From contig OY282606.1 of assembly GCA_958298945.1 (NCBI GenBank), forward strand, positions 49,985,920 to 50,049,919: DNA of 64,000 nt, read 5' to 3'. Numbering within the stretch: position 1 is the stretch's first letter; every line of letters starts with the position of its first letter. Made by a program: the position numbers and the translations under genes. The notes under the pieces were generated by a model that saw only the letters and a list, made by a program, of their open reading frames with translations, was not told the DNA's origin and ran no database searches. The DNA is from Atherix ibis. Its lineage: Eukaryota; Arthropoda; Insecta; Diptera; Athericidae. Shown here in pieces: positions 23,480-36,300 of the stretch.

Positions 23480-24600
23480 ATCTATAGATTAGGCAGGAAA
23501 AGAAGTCTTTTCAACGAGAAGTCCTTAAAAGCAGCAATATCAACTGCAAACAGAAACGCAAATACGGTTAATTGGTTCATGCAATCCATAATTAGACGTA
23601 AAAACGCCGACATGTAGTAGAGGTACTCGCAGTCGTCTACAACTAAACTCAGTTCGTCTAAACTAAACCAGATCCTAACAGTCAATCTTAGAGTTTGAAA
23701 GTTGATAAAAACACTTTTCAAGTGTAGGCATCTTAAGCAAATTAAGTCGTTCTGTGTATGGTGGAAGTCTTAGTCGGTCCAACCAATAAAAATCTTTCAA
23801 TGCAAATCTCACAAAATTTCTCTGCACAGATTCAATACGCTTAATATGTGTGCATAATAAAACGATCAAACTACAGATGTATATTTTAAGATTGGTCTAA
23901 CTAAGACGCAATAAAAGTGTACAGAGAAGAGCTACTTGTAGTTGACAGTTTCCTTGACCATAGCTTTACAAAGCTTAAAACTGACCTATAAGTTTCTTAG
24001 TAAGTTTAATCCCCAATTTGAGTAACAGAATGAACATGTTTTTTATTAGTTCCCAAAAAATTATATTTGAAAGTGCACGGCTTAAGGCCTCTAGAAAATG
24101 TCATAATTTCATATTTTTCTAGGTTCATCAGACCATTTGAAATTCACCAATTATAAAAGATGTTTAAATCCTCTTGTATAAGATCTAAATCATTTATATT
24201 TTGAATGCTAGATAATATAATATTTTTTATATAATCCGCATAGATCAGAATTTTACAGTGATTAATTAGTTTTACAATGTCATCAATTGTAAGAATAAAA
24301 AGTGTGAGACCTAGATGGCTACACTGAGGGACACCAGATAGAGTTATAATATCTCTCGATTTACTAAAGTTTAAAAAAAAAATAACTGTGGGAGGTATTT
24401 TGTTAAAAGCTTTACTAAAGTTAGTGTAGATGCAGACTATTAGAAAAGTTTGCGAAAATGTTAGAAGTGAAACTTAGAAGGTTTGTCGTCATTGATTTGA
24501 AAGGCTTAAAACCGTGATAGCTTGATAAGCTGACAATAGATCAACGACTCAAATAGCTTAGAAAGACTGGACAACTTTGCAATTGGCCTGTAATTAATAA
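23480..24600 (-). mobile_element. Old degraded LINE (Jockey/CR1-type reverse transcriptase)
   Basis: Recognisable only by motifs spread over several frames on the minus strand. They run in the right order: NYRPIAKLSSLSKLFESLIY near 24.55 kb (fingers region), YTNFSKAFNKIP near 24.4 kb (motif A region), SGVPQCSHLGLTLFILTIDD near 24.3 kb (motif B), LIYADYIK near 24.24 kb (motif C, where the usual YADD reads YADY), and IKRIESVQRNFVRFALKDF near 23.8 kb (C-terminal block). Many stops and frameshifts separate them. No target duplication or tail could be defined, so the ends are approximate. Confidence 0.75.
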
Positions 24601-24925
24601 CCTCACTTTTTAATGTTTTATTAAGAATGAGTATTTTGTAGGATCATTTTTACAAGTTAATAATAATAATTTTTAAGGGAGAGAATAATTCCGTGGAACA
24701 AAATATAATGGAAACCAAACAGAAAAATATTTTCTTTTTCTGTATTATTATAAGAAAAATAATATTTAAGGTCACTAATGCCACTGAAGACGATAAGTTG
24801 GGTTATTTGAGTGAATTTATTTTAATTAAGGTTGAAAAGCCCACACGTTGGAAAAGTTTTCTGAAAATGAGATGCGAAACAACTAGATATTCAGTCTGCG
24901 TTATTGCTAAATGAGCCATCATGTA

Positions 24926-26206
24926 CGAGGGTCATTCAACAAGTACTTAGCCTCACCGCCCGATGGAAGTGCTGTCACAAAAAAAATTTACCATCGTGCA
25001 GTACATTCTTTTAGTAGCCTACTGTCAAAGTTTCAGTCGAAACCCTTTTCATTAGTTTTGTTTTGAGAGCCTTTGAAAGCGAGCGTGTCGGTCGGTTGCA
25101 CAAAAATGGAAAAAGAACAATATCGTTCGGTGATTAGATTCTTGTTTTTGGAAGGGAAAACGCGCAGCGAAATCAAAGATCGCTTGGATGCTGTGTATGG
25201 TGACTCTTCTCCTTCGATGGCGACCGTCAAGAATTGGTTCAACGAGTTTGTTCGTGGCCGCACGTCGGTTTTTGATGAGCCACGCCCAGGTGCCCCAAAA
25301 ACGGCTGCTACGGAGGAAACCGTTAAAAAAGTCCACGATCTCGTGTTGGCAGACCGTCGATTGAAGGTTCACGAGATAGCTGAGACTATGGGCATCGGAG
25401 TAGGAACGGTGTATCATATTCTACACGAAGAACTGGGCATGAGAAAGCTGTCGGCGCTGGGTGCCGCGTTTGCTCACACCGGAAAACAAGCGCAACCGTG
25501 AGACCACATCGGCGACGTGTTTGGCGGTGTTTCAGCGCAATCCAGCGGAGTTCTTGCGTCGTTTCGTGACCGTCGACGAAACATGGATTCACTGGTACAC
25601 ACCAGAGACCAAGGAACAGGCGAAACAGTGGACTTCACCCGGCGAACGTGCTCCGAAGAAGGCGAAGACTGTTCGATCGGCCGGAAAGGTGATGGCCACC
25701 GTTTTCTGGGATTCACAAGGTGTGATCCACATCGATTACCTCGAGAAGGGTAAAACAATCACGGGGCGCTACTATGCTGACTTATTGTGCCGATTTGACG
25801 TCGAATTGAAGAAAAATCGGCCCCGCTTTGCGAAGAAAAAAGTGCTGTTCCACCACGACAACACGCCGGCTCACACCTCCGCCGTCGCCATGGCCAAATT
25901 GGTCGAATGGCGCTACGAATTGCTGCCCCATCCACCGTACTCTCCAGATTTGGCCTCCTGTGACTACTTTTTGTTTCCAAACCTGAAAAAATCACTCGCC
26001 GGGAATAGGTTTGGGTCGAATGAGGCCACGAAGGCCTATTTTACTTCCCTCGAGAAAATGTATTTTTTGCACGGGTTAAAAAAGTTAGAGCATCGCTGTG
26101 CCAAGTGTATCGAGTTTGAAGGAGATTATGTGGAAAAATTAAATTGCCACCTTTCCAAAATTTTCGTTTTTCTTTTGTAGGCTAAGTACTTGTTGAATGA
26201 CCCTCG
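24926..26206 (+). mobile_element. Mariner copy E, perfect terminal repeats
   Basis: A 1281-bp element with perfect 28-bp inverted ends beginning CGAGGGTCATTCAACAAGTA, flanked by TA on both sides (24924-24925 and 26207-26208). GC content is far above that of the surrounding DNA. Identical ends and a nearly open coding region suggest it is the youngest mariner in the window. Confidence 0.96.
25106..26180 (+). pseudogene. Mariner transposase with one frameshift
   Basis: The ATG at 25106 (MEKEQYRSVIRFLFLEGKTR) starts the N-terminal helix-turn-helix, followed by VKNWFNEFVRGRTSVFDEPR and the second helix-turn-helix EIAETMGIGVGTVYHIL. Near 25464, in the linker before WVPRLLTPENKRNRETT, two bases appear to be missing and the frame moves. 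The second frame is open to the stop at 26178-26180. It holds VTVDETWIHWY (first Asp), FHHDNTPAHTS (second) and YSPDLASCDYFLF (third), giving DD34D spacing by count. A small in-frame loss near NEATKAYF is likely. The DNA-binding and catalytic halves are both well kept, but they are out of frame. Confidence 0.93.
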
Positions 26207-26208
26207 TA

Positions 26209-27036
26209 TTATTATCATATCTTGCAGTTTTGCAGTTTACGACTGAATAAATATAAAGAAAAAAAATGCCTAGTATATAGGGCATTACTAAAAATCTGAT
26301 CAACATTTCAAAAACTATAATTATAGCGTTTTGGGGAGTAGTTTCAGCTGACCTAAATAAAAAATGAGTTTTATGGCATAAAATGCTCCCTTGTCCGCAT
26401 CTTAACAGTTTAAAAAATACTGATTAAACACAAATTGAAATTTTATTAAAAAATAATAAAATAAAAATAATTTTTTTACTAAAAATCTAAGAGATAATAT
26501 TGTAATAAGAATTTTTGTTTTATGGCACCTTTTCCTTATTTGTGACAAATTTAAAGTCCACTATTTTAGTCACTATTACTTCAAAAAAAAAAATATTTTA
26601 AAATACTCATAAAATTACTGTTAATAAAACATCAAAATTACCATATTTTCTCTTCCAAAAACTTAATTCAAGGATAAAACCTATACTGACATCTAATAAT
26701 TTATCTAATATTATATTTAAGAACAAAACACTTTTAAAAAAAAAATGTATTTTTATCTTTACAAAATTATCGCAATAAAAATTATCTTCTTAGATTTAAT
26801 TAATTTTATTTGATTATGAAATTAATGCTGTTATTTGAACTTTGTACAAAACTAAAAACCAAATGCATTTAAGTAGATAGCCTTTGGTTCACATCACACT
26901 CCAATGCGTACCTGTTTTTCTCCTTCTGCTTTCCTCTTGATTTAGTAAGATTTTTTTCTTTTCTTTATTTCTTTGGTACGCCGTAATTGATAATCTCTGA
27001 TTTTAGGAGATGAATTTCACCGACAATTCGAATCTC
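26209..27036. other. 3' flank and probable 3' UTR of Dfd
   Basis: A+T-rich sequence between mariner copy E and the Dfd stop codon. On the minus strand the first polyadenylation-like AATAAA after the stop is at 26969-26964, about 70 bases downstream. Others follow in this A+T-rich DNA, so the true transcript end cannot be chosen. No other gene is seen. Confidence 0.5.
26964..26969 (-). promoter_or_regulatory. Dfd: Candidate AATAAA poly(A) signal of Dfd
   Basis: TTTATT on the plus strand reads AATAAA on the minus strand about 70 bases after the Dfd stop. Such hexamers are frequent by chance in this A+T-rich sequence. Confidence 0.3.
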
Positions 27037-27369
27037 CTACAATGGCGTCAGCCCATAGTCCTGTTTAATGTGAAGCGTATTTATGGGCTGATGATGCATT
27101 TGTTGCATTTGCACTTGTCCGTTATTGTTGGTTGGTCCATTGGTAGTCTGCTGCTGCTGTTGTTGCTGCTGATGCTGATGTGGATGCTGATGCGGGTGAG
27201 GATGCGAATGGGGATGCGTATGCGCTTGAGGTTGTCCTTGCTGATGCTGATGGCCTTGGTATGACTGACTCATGAGTCCGGTAACATCACTAGCCGCCGG
27301 GATATAAGGCGGATTACCTAGTGAAGAGTTAACATCGCCCATACTCTCTAAACTATCTGAACGAATACA
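27037..27369 (-). CDS. Dfd: Dfd exon D: His/Gln-rich C-terminus and stop
   Basis: 333 bases, 110 codons plus TAG (stop at 27039-27037). The acceptor is TTTTTCACAG before TGTATTCGT, so it begins in phase 0 with [20 protein letters not shown], a block also present in Drosophila Dfd as remembered. The middle is a low-complexity His/Pro/Gln tract encoded by CA-rich codons (about 27130-27240). The end is [11 protein letters not shown], matching the conserved Dfd tail. Such repeats are usually variable in length between species and are not part of the DNA-binding region. Confidence 0.95.
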   Translation of the reverse strand, partial: CIRSDSLESMGDVNSSLGNPPYIPAASDVTGLMSQSYQGHQHQQGQPQAHTHPHSHPHPHQHPHQHQQQQQQQQTTNGPTNNNGQVQMQQMHHQPINTLHIKQDYGLTPL

Positions 27370-30300
27370 CTGTGAAAAATAATGCAAGAAATTGTTAGAA
27401 TTTATTGAATTTACTAGGAAAATGGTAGACACAGTAAAAGCTTGATATAAGATGCACTGAGATTATACTTTTAAGTTCTTAATATATTACTTCAGTTACT
27501 ACAAAAACGAGATGTTATTTTTTGATATTTAATATCGTATTTTCTAAAATAAACATTATTCGGAAATGCTGAAAATAGCATGTTTTTAAAATTTACTTTC
27601 GAAGGATTTTATTCAAAATAATTCTTCAAATAATATAAGCACCTCTTTTAAATCCATTAAAAGTTTAACAAAATCTTAAATGTAAAATTTTCTTTAAAAA
27701 TATCTCACCTCATTTTGCACAGCCTGTTTCTTACTATTGCTAGTTCTTTTAGTTTTCTTAGTTGTTGTCTGACTATTTGGATCGTTGCCGTTTTTCTTTC
27801 GAACATTTTTCGTATTTGGTAATTTATTATCCTTTTTCCATTTCATTCGACGATTTTGAAACCAAATCTTAATTTGACGCTCTGATAATACTAATGTATG
27901 AGCAATTTCGATACGTCTTCTTCTTGTCAAATATCGATTATAATGAAATTCCTTTTCTAATTCTAAAATTTGATGGCGGGTATAGGCAGTTCGTTGTCTT
28001 TTTGGTTCCATTCCAGGTTGATAAGATCCATTTGCTAAATATTTGACATATAAAAAAAAATATAAAAATAAAAAAAACAGACAAAATTAGGATAAGAAAT
28101 TAAATTAAATAAATAGAAATGGTTATTTTTTTATTCTATTTTTTTATGTATTAACAATTTACTGAAGGATATTTTTTTTTTAACAATGGAAGACGAAAAG
28201 AAGATAAATTCAATGAATTTGAGGTGAAAACATTCTCATTAATTTTCTTTTCGTACATCCTGATAAGAATTCCTTACTAGATAGGATAAGTCGATAACTT
28301 CAAAGTTGGGATAAATTAAGAGAAATAATAGAAAAAAAAATACCATAATGAGAAAATATTCTGCAACAATAAGAACGTATAAGAAAGAATACGAAAAGTA
28401 CTATGTAAAGTAAGAAGCATTTCTTGTACGAGTATATTCGAAACCAATCACAAGACGATATAAAATGGTTGGCTGATATATTTATATTTGTATATGTTGA
28501 ATTGTTCGTATGGGTGTGTATATTTTTACAAGTACTAATAATGTATTAGTAATCATTGATGTTATGGCTAAAAGGTGGAAGGATATAATAGTATTGTTGG
28601 GGAGATGTTCATCGAAGTAGGAAAAATAGCTGCCGAAATTGGTAACGAGACTGAACGAATGGAAAAAGGCTCTGACGGAAATCGATGGAAAAATCACTCA
28701 AGCCGAATGGACTGTCAGCGATTTGAAAAGTCCATTAATTTTTCATCATGGACTTTCCCTCGAGTTTCGAAATCGTTTTTCACTTTTCCGTTTCCATGCA
28801 ATGTGATTACAGTATTATTGTGGAAAGCGTTTGAGGGATAATCAAGAACAAAGAACGATCGAATTACCTAAAAGCAGGGAAATGTGTCAAATAAAAATAA
28901 AGGAATATAAATAAAAGTAGTGGAACAAAGTATAGAAAAAAATAAAATTTATTGAAATCGAAATAAATGTTAGAATGCGGAATTAGAGACAATCCGTTAT
29001 AGAGTGAAAGAAATAGAAAGAAATCCTGCACCTTTTATAAAGGTTTGTATAGAAAAAATATTTTCCCCATATCAAAATTTACTAATTTAATTACGAAATA
29101 ATCATATTGGACATAAGGGATCCACCAATGTTGAAATTTTATTTTTATGGTAAGTCAATTCTAGAATCCCAGCAATCGCTCAACCAATCGTCTTAATCAC
29201 CATTTAAATAAAAATGGGCTATAATTTAAATTAAGTGTTTTTGTATTACTTCATAGCTATTATATTATTTTGAAAAGATTTTTTCCCTATCCAAAGAGTG
29301 GTTGTTTAATTTATAGCTGAGCTAATTGGGGTTTTTTTTTATAATAGATAGTATCCACTACAGACTTTCATAATACCTTTTAATAAAATTTATCAAAAAT
29401 TAAGCAATAATATTTTTTATTACTAAATAATTAGTTTTGTTTAATACGCGTATATGATAGAAGTGAGCCATAACTACATGGCTTTTACATATACAATATA
29501 TATTTTCTTTTTTCTTATATGTATAAGAAAATATATATAAAAAAGTCCTATAAAATATTCAAGAAAAATTAAGTACACAATAAATTATAACAGAAATATT
29601 TTAACCATAGAAGATAAAGAATAATATATATTTTTTGAATAAAAACACAACTGCAGCTCGTTAAAAAATGTCAAATCTTAACAACTTGATTAATTGCATT
29701 GTAGATGCCGCAAAAGGCGAATTAACCCTTTTTGTAGTCATTCAGAATTTCTTACAAGTACTTGCAAGTAATTGGTTCTTACCGTTGTAGAATTTTCTAA
29801 ATACAGTAACTTGCATACAGCATAATAAGAGAAAATATGGAAAATACTTCTGGTTGACCTAGCTCCAGTTTGATGTTATTTCCAAAACGTTCAGTTGTAA
29901 CATCTGCCAAAAAAGTGGAATCGAAAATGTTTATTTTTTGACTTTGATTAGATTCATCTAACAAATCTTGAGGATAAGAAATCTCAACCTCTTAAATTCG
30001 GGATCAAGGAAAACCTTACAGATTCAAATCGTACAGCAGACGGAGAATTGATGGCAAAAACAATTAATTATGAGCGACGTCAAAGGGTTGGAAGTTTTAC
30101 GAATCTGTCTAACTTTGGACAATCCGAATGAATAAATATCTGATGTTCAGTATCATTTGAAAAAAAATTTTTTTTTTGCTGTTTAGTTCTGCAATTGTGG
30201 AACTAACCGTCCCAAAGGTATATTGTAATATTAAAAGTTTTCCGTTTTGACTATCAGCGAAATTGAACAAACTTCAACTTGGAAAAGGGCTACTTTAACA

Positions 30301-33300
30301 AATAATTTTTATGATTAATTTAGCATCATTTATTAATCTAAAAATTTAGAATTGATTAAGTATAATTTTGAATTTCGATAGTAGATATTTTTCCTGCAGG
30401 TTGATTCAATATTTTAAATGAACTCATAAAATTCTTGATATTCAAAAAATTTGCGAAAGGAGTAATTTTTCAATGTCATCCATTTTTCCCCTAATTCATA
30501 TTTTTTTATTTTATTGTATTTTATCATATTTAGTAGATTTAAATACTATATATGTATAATATTCAACTTATACAAATCATTTCTTATTTTTAATAATAAA
30601 AGCTAATAATTCCCTTATTCTTATTGCGATGTCAAATTGAAGTGTATACACTGACTTTGTCAGCAATTAAAACCGGGTGGCCTATTAGGATTCTGAGACG
30701 AATAATTTCAATGATAATTTTAGAATATTTACTGAATCAAAATGACAAAATTCATTAATCAGTCCGAGCATTTTTAAAAATATTGCGATGACAGAACTTC
30801 ATGACAGACAACAGATAGGCGATAGACAACAGATTGAGTGATGGTAGACTGGTATGTTTATAGATGTGACTGTGAACTATAAAAAAATACCTACTAAAAT
30901 GGCTCTAAAATTTTATATTTTCATTTAAAAATAGTTCTATTTTTAAACCAATTTAAGGATTCTTTAATAGTTGATGAACCTTAAAAATGGACAACTGAAT
31001 TAAAAAAATTGAACTGTCACGGTAATAAAAACTTATGAGACTTTCTTAAACTATAGTTATCACTGCACTAAATTGAAATATACTAGGAGCTCTCAATTTA
31101 TTTTTTGATTATTTTTTATTGCAATTTATTTATACTATGTTACTTAGAATATCTAATAAACAAGTAATAGTCAATAGATAATTCTATAAACACCCATGAG
31201 AAAAAATCATATTGAATAAAATAATTTTTGAGTAAAATATTGATTTAAAAAAATTTAATTATGAATAAATAAATTTATAATAATTTTTTGCCATTTGTGA
31301 AATAAAGTTATTTGATTGAACTTACAAAATTTAAAAAAATATGTATTTAATTCTACAAGTGACAAACAAATTAAATTATGAAAATATTAATTATTAACTT
31401 TTTTCATAATCATATTAATATTGGAAAATATCATCGTTATTATTTACTAAGGCCGTGACAACTGGCAGTTCTGTCTAGACAATAATAAACGTCCCAATTT
31501 TGTGTCGAAGTCTTTTAACTTCAGCCTAGCCCTAGCCTAGCATAACTCTTGCATCAATTATAAATATTAGCAAATAGTTATAAATAAAATTATCATCATA
31601 ATTTACTAACTCCTCGATTTATTTATTGTATAATAACTAACTATTTATCGAAAAACTGCAATTAATTGTACATTAAGAATGATTGAATCGTAATTACACC
31701 TTTGACGATATAATAAAAGGCGTTTTAAAGTTTTTCTAATTTTTCATAATTATACTATTCAAATTATAATTAAATATTAAAAAGTATTTATTATTTCAAA
31801 TAATTAAATAATGAAAAAAAAAAACAAAATTTAATATTAAAAATATATTCAATAAATTTTAAAAAGAATTACTGACTTTGCTTATATGGAACTTATTTCA
31901 GATATTATAAGAGAAGAAGTTTAAGATTCTTCAATTGATAAACATCTTTACTATTGCATATTTAAAAAAAAACTAAGAAAAAATATTCTTCTGAATATTT
32001 AATGGAAAACAAAAATTTATGTATTAAAAAACTGGTTCAATTATAGATAGTCTTCACTGAGTAAACTAAAGTTTAATTGTTAATCTCTTTTACTAATTAT
32101 TGTAAATATTTGAACTAAGCAATAAAAAAACTGATTACCATTTTCTCCAGTAAAATATTACTAATTAAGATATTTTAGTAATAAAAATACTGTTCAATAA
32201 AAATACTAAATACTATTTAATTATTTATGAAAATGCAAATAAATTAAAGTAAATAGAAAATTTATTGGCCCAAGAAAACTTGCCCTAATAAAACTTGCAT
32301 GATCAAATTATTAAAAAAAAAAAGTTTACATTTTGTTCTTGATATGCTGACCGGACCAATGTCAGCACGTCACAATCGTCATCATGAATAATTAATCAAA
32401 ACACAAGAAAGCCCGGAAGTCGGTTTGATAAATCTTTTTGTCAGCTCTTAAACAAGAAGAAGATCACTGGGCTTTTCCGAAGCTCTCATATGCGTACTCG
32501 TAAGTAAATATGCTCGTACATTCATACGTGCATAGTATTCTGTGAGGACATCACCGAAGAGAGAGTCTAAAGTTACAAATTCATGATAAATCATTCGTGG
32601 GTAATTGCCGAAAAGTGTACTGATTTTGGTCCAGCGGTAGCTGTTAATGGTGATCAATAAGTGGGTAAGAGAGCAGAGATAAGCAAATGGACGACGTAAA
32701 CTTACTCCTGAGGTTGAAATGGTAGCAACCTGGATAGTCATATATCAGAAGTGACTATCATCAGATGCGTCAGTCAAAAAAAAATTACATGCTCGTTTTT
32801 TCATAGATGCGACATGTAGCCTATTATCGATACTAGCATAAGCGGACACTTCTGATTGCCGTTGGGCTAAAAACAAATCAATGTCATTCTAATACTAGCC
32901 GTAATTAGCTTTAGAGAATGTACGACTAACTAGCAATGATTCTTAGTATTAGAATTTTTGTCTGAGAAATATACGAATTGACTACAACAAAAACCAAAAA
33001 CAAACAGCCTAGCCGATTTAATATCACCTTGGCACATTTATCCTCATAACTTTCGAAGCATTTCAGTTTCTTGTCCGTCTTGCTGTTTTGTGTTTTCTAT
33101 TTTCTGTTGATATTACCTGTTTGTCGGTATGTCATTTTAACCGTCGGCTTTTCAGTTTACTCATATCAGTCTTCATTTATTTGCTCGTATTTGATGTTTT
33201 CCATTTTGATACCTCATCTGTTCTTCAAAACATAACTTCTTCTCTACTCGAATATTAACAAAGAATATGTACACTTTGGTGCAATAGTAAGCGGGGTAAC

Positions 33301-36300
33301 AACAGCTAATCAGAAAAGCCTGCGTCACTGAAGGGATGACTTGCAGTTTGCAGAAAAACAGTCGCACCGACGGCACAATCAGCACCGAACATTCCCAGAA
33401 CAAACCCTGGTGATGGAACACCATAGCATTTACTATCGTCATTATCCGCTACACAAGTTTGTGGGCCATTCAAGATTTTCCAAACTACAAAACAGCTGTT
33501 CTGCTGATGCCTAGGTCTTGGTTGAATTCAATTTAGAAAGTCACGAGATGCAGGAGCCACAGAAAAAAAAATAGGAATGCATTATGAAAAGTGGCAACAG
33601 CAACGCTAGAATAGTATTAATCCAAAGCCGTTGTATTTAACGTAATACTAACGATGAAACGGCAAAGTAAGTAGCAGCAAAACTATAGTTTCAACAGCAG
33701 CAACTTGAATGGACAACAGTTTCAGCAGCAGCTATAGTGAGAGCGGCAGCAACCTTTTCTTTTTAAATGAATTTACTGCACGTTCACGAGTTCTGAGATC
33801 TATAAATGGGTTGATTTCTGTATTGGTATTTCAAGATCAATAATGATGACTTGCAAAAATTAGTACAAATACTGCATGCATGACCGGGTTACATAAGGCA
33901 TATTGGAATACTCAGTTTACAGACAGCGCTAATATTATTGTTGCTAATATGAACAGATCAGAGCGCCCACTGACTTAGAGCTCCCCGATGTCGATAAACA
34001 TTCCGAAAAGATAAAAAATCCGTACAATGGATTTAACAAAAACAAAATTTTCAACGAATAAGGCTAATTACATTTTAATCAAATACTAATTAAAATGGCA
34101 TTGAGGATTTACTAAGGCGATGGGCATTCGGCATCGTCAACTTTATTTCGCATTTGTACCAATGAAAGTACCTTATACTAATATCGAATGAATTAACCAA
34201 TAGATACATGAATAGATAAACAATTAGCTAATATCTATTCGGCGGCAAATACTATAGTTACCAACTTTATTTTTCAACTCAATCAGAAGCATTATACTAA
34301 CATATAGGCCTACCTTGACCAATTCTGTAACAATTAAAATCCACTTTCTTATTTGCTTCCATACGAAGCAAAGTCATAGATCCCCAACGAAATATCCCAT
34401 GTGAGCTTTCATTTTTACTTTAGCATTTTTGCGCTGCTTTGCATTCTAACGTCCAGTTTTAATTTCACAAAATTTTTTATCTTAATTTTATTCGAGAAAA
34501 AAAATTGTAAATATTTTCCCCCATTTTGAAAAATTCATTTTCGTTTGTGGTAGCTAAATCGACCGACTGCTGCAGACAGTATCGTTTCTTGTGAAAAGGC
34601 TGAAAAAATTTCCTAGTCATGGTTCGAGAATGAAACAGTGTGCTCTGAAAATATCGGTCTGCACACAGTATGGTATGGTCTTACTTGTATACTCGTGTAC
34701 TCATGATGACAAGTCGTTGTTAAGGAATACCAGGGCGGTCGGTCGACCATGGTCGTCATCAACAATTCACCAACTCATGGTTCAGGGTTCACTCTGGATT
34801 CTTGAATATTTCCAAGCCCAAAATTATTACAGAATAGCAGAAAATTAAATATATTAAAGTTTTTACTGAAATAAAATATCTTTAATATTGAATGTCAATA
34901 TATATGAAGAAAGCAATATTTACTATGGGAATTTGTTAACTTTCATTTTAACTTCCAAAAAAAAAGTCATTTCTTCTATAAACTAGCGGAAAACGTTCAA
35001 TATTCATGATTATTATAGGAGACTAATTAAATTTTTTAAGGATATCGAGACTTTTATGAGCAGGTACTCAACTCTACAAGTTCAATGGTATATATTAACG
35101 TAATTTTAAATTCTTGAAGGGGTATAAAATCTTAAAGAGGCAAATTATAGTAGGATCCTCCACTATTACATTATGTAACTTATCGTCAAAATTTAGAGGT
35201 TCTTAAAATAAAGATTTTGATTTCTTAAGGGAATTATTTATGGTATTTACATTAAGTAAGCTTTTTGGACTTATCCTGAAATAAAATTTTCATCTTTAGA
35301 CCAATGTCGTCAATAAGGGTGAAAAGATAATTGACAGCTGCTGGTATATTTGGGAGAATGGCGGTTAGGAAACCAATACTATACCGAGGACTCTAAAAAT
35401 GTTCGCTGAGCGGATGAGTCAAAGTTTTAGACCTTTAAATATGCAAGTATCATTTCGGTAGATAGAGAAAATAGTAGTGCCATCCATAAAGTAAGACGGT
35501 AGTTTGATTATAGTGTAGGGTTATTTCTCTATGGATTAAGAAAAAAAAGGAGTATCTAAAAATTCGACGAATGCTCTTCCATCCGAATTATGGTAAATTG
35601 ACGAAAGACACTTGTTATGTACCAGGATAACAATTTAAAATATGGTTCAAAATTATTTACATATTTTCTATAATATAAAAACCAAGATGGCATTTTGGAA
35701 TAAATGAAAAAGCCACCACAATAACCCATAATAATCGCCACAGAACTTCCATGATATAATCTAGATAAAAGAGTGCATGTGCACTATGCGAGGTCTGTTG
35801 AAAAAGTATCGCGAATTTTGAATTTCCGCGGGTTACGTATATTGGATTTTCGTGGCGTTTTTTGTGGCGTTATGTTGGTACTCATGTCTATCACTTATGC
35901 CGACAAGTTCGGCCATTTTGAATTTTCAGTTAATTTTTGACAGCTGCTTTGCTTGCACGTGTTTTGGCTCGTCCTTGATTTTTGCCCATTCCAAAAAATG
36001 GATCAAAGAATCTGTATCAAATTTTGTTTGAAAAATAAAATTAATTGCGCAGACGCATTCCGAATGTTGACTGGTGCATATGGTGACGCTATCTTGGGCC
36101 GAAGCAACGTTTATCGGTGGTACAAAATGTTCTCAGAGGGCCGAGAAAATATGAACGAAGAAAAGCATGCCGGACACCCGAGCACGTCAATAACAAACGA
36201 AAACATTGATGAAGTGAAGAAAATAGTATTGGCCAATCGTCGAATCACCATTAAAGAAGTTGCTGAGGACTTAAACATATCGATTTAATCGTGCCATTCG

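Noticed and set aside
25386..25995. Minus-strand open frames under mariner E
   Set aside because: Antisense shadows of the GC-rich transposase gene.
32405..32420. Partial likeness of AAAGCCCGGAA to the Hox-cluster microRNA miR-993 5p arm (reverse strand)
   Set aside because: Only about 11 bases agree, the rest of the arm does not match, and no complementary 3p arm is present nearby. I also looked by eye for miR-10 (ACCCTGTAGATCC) on both strands and did not see it.
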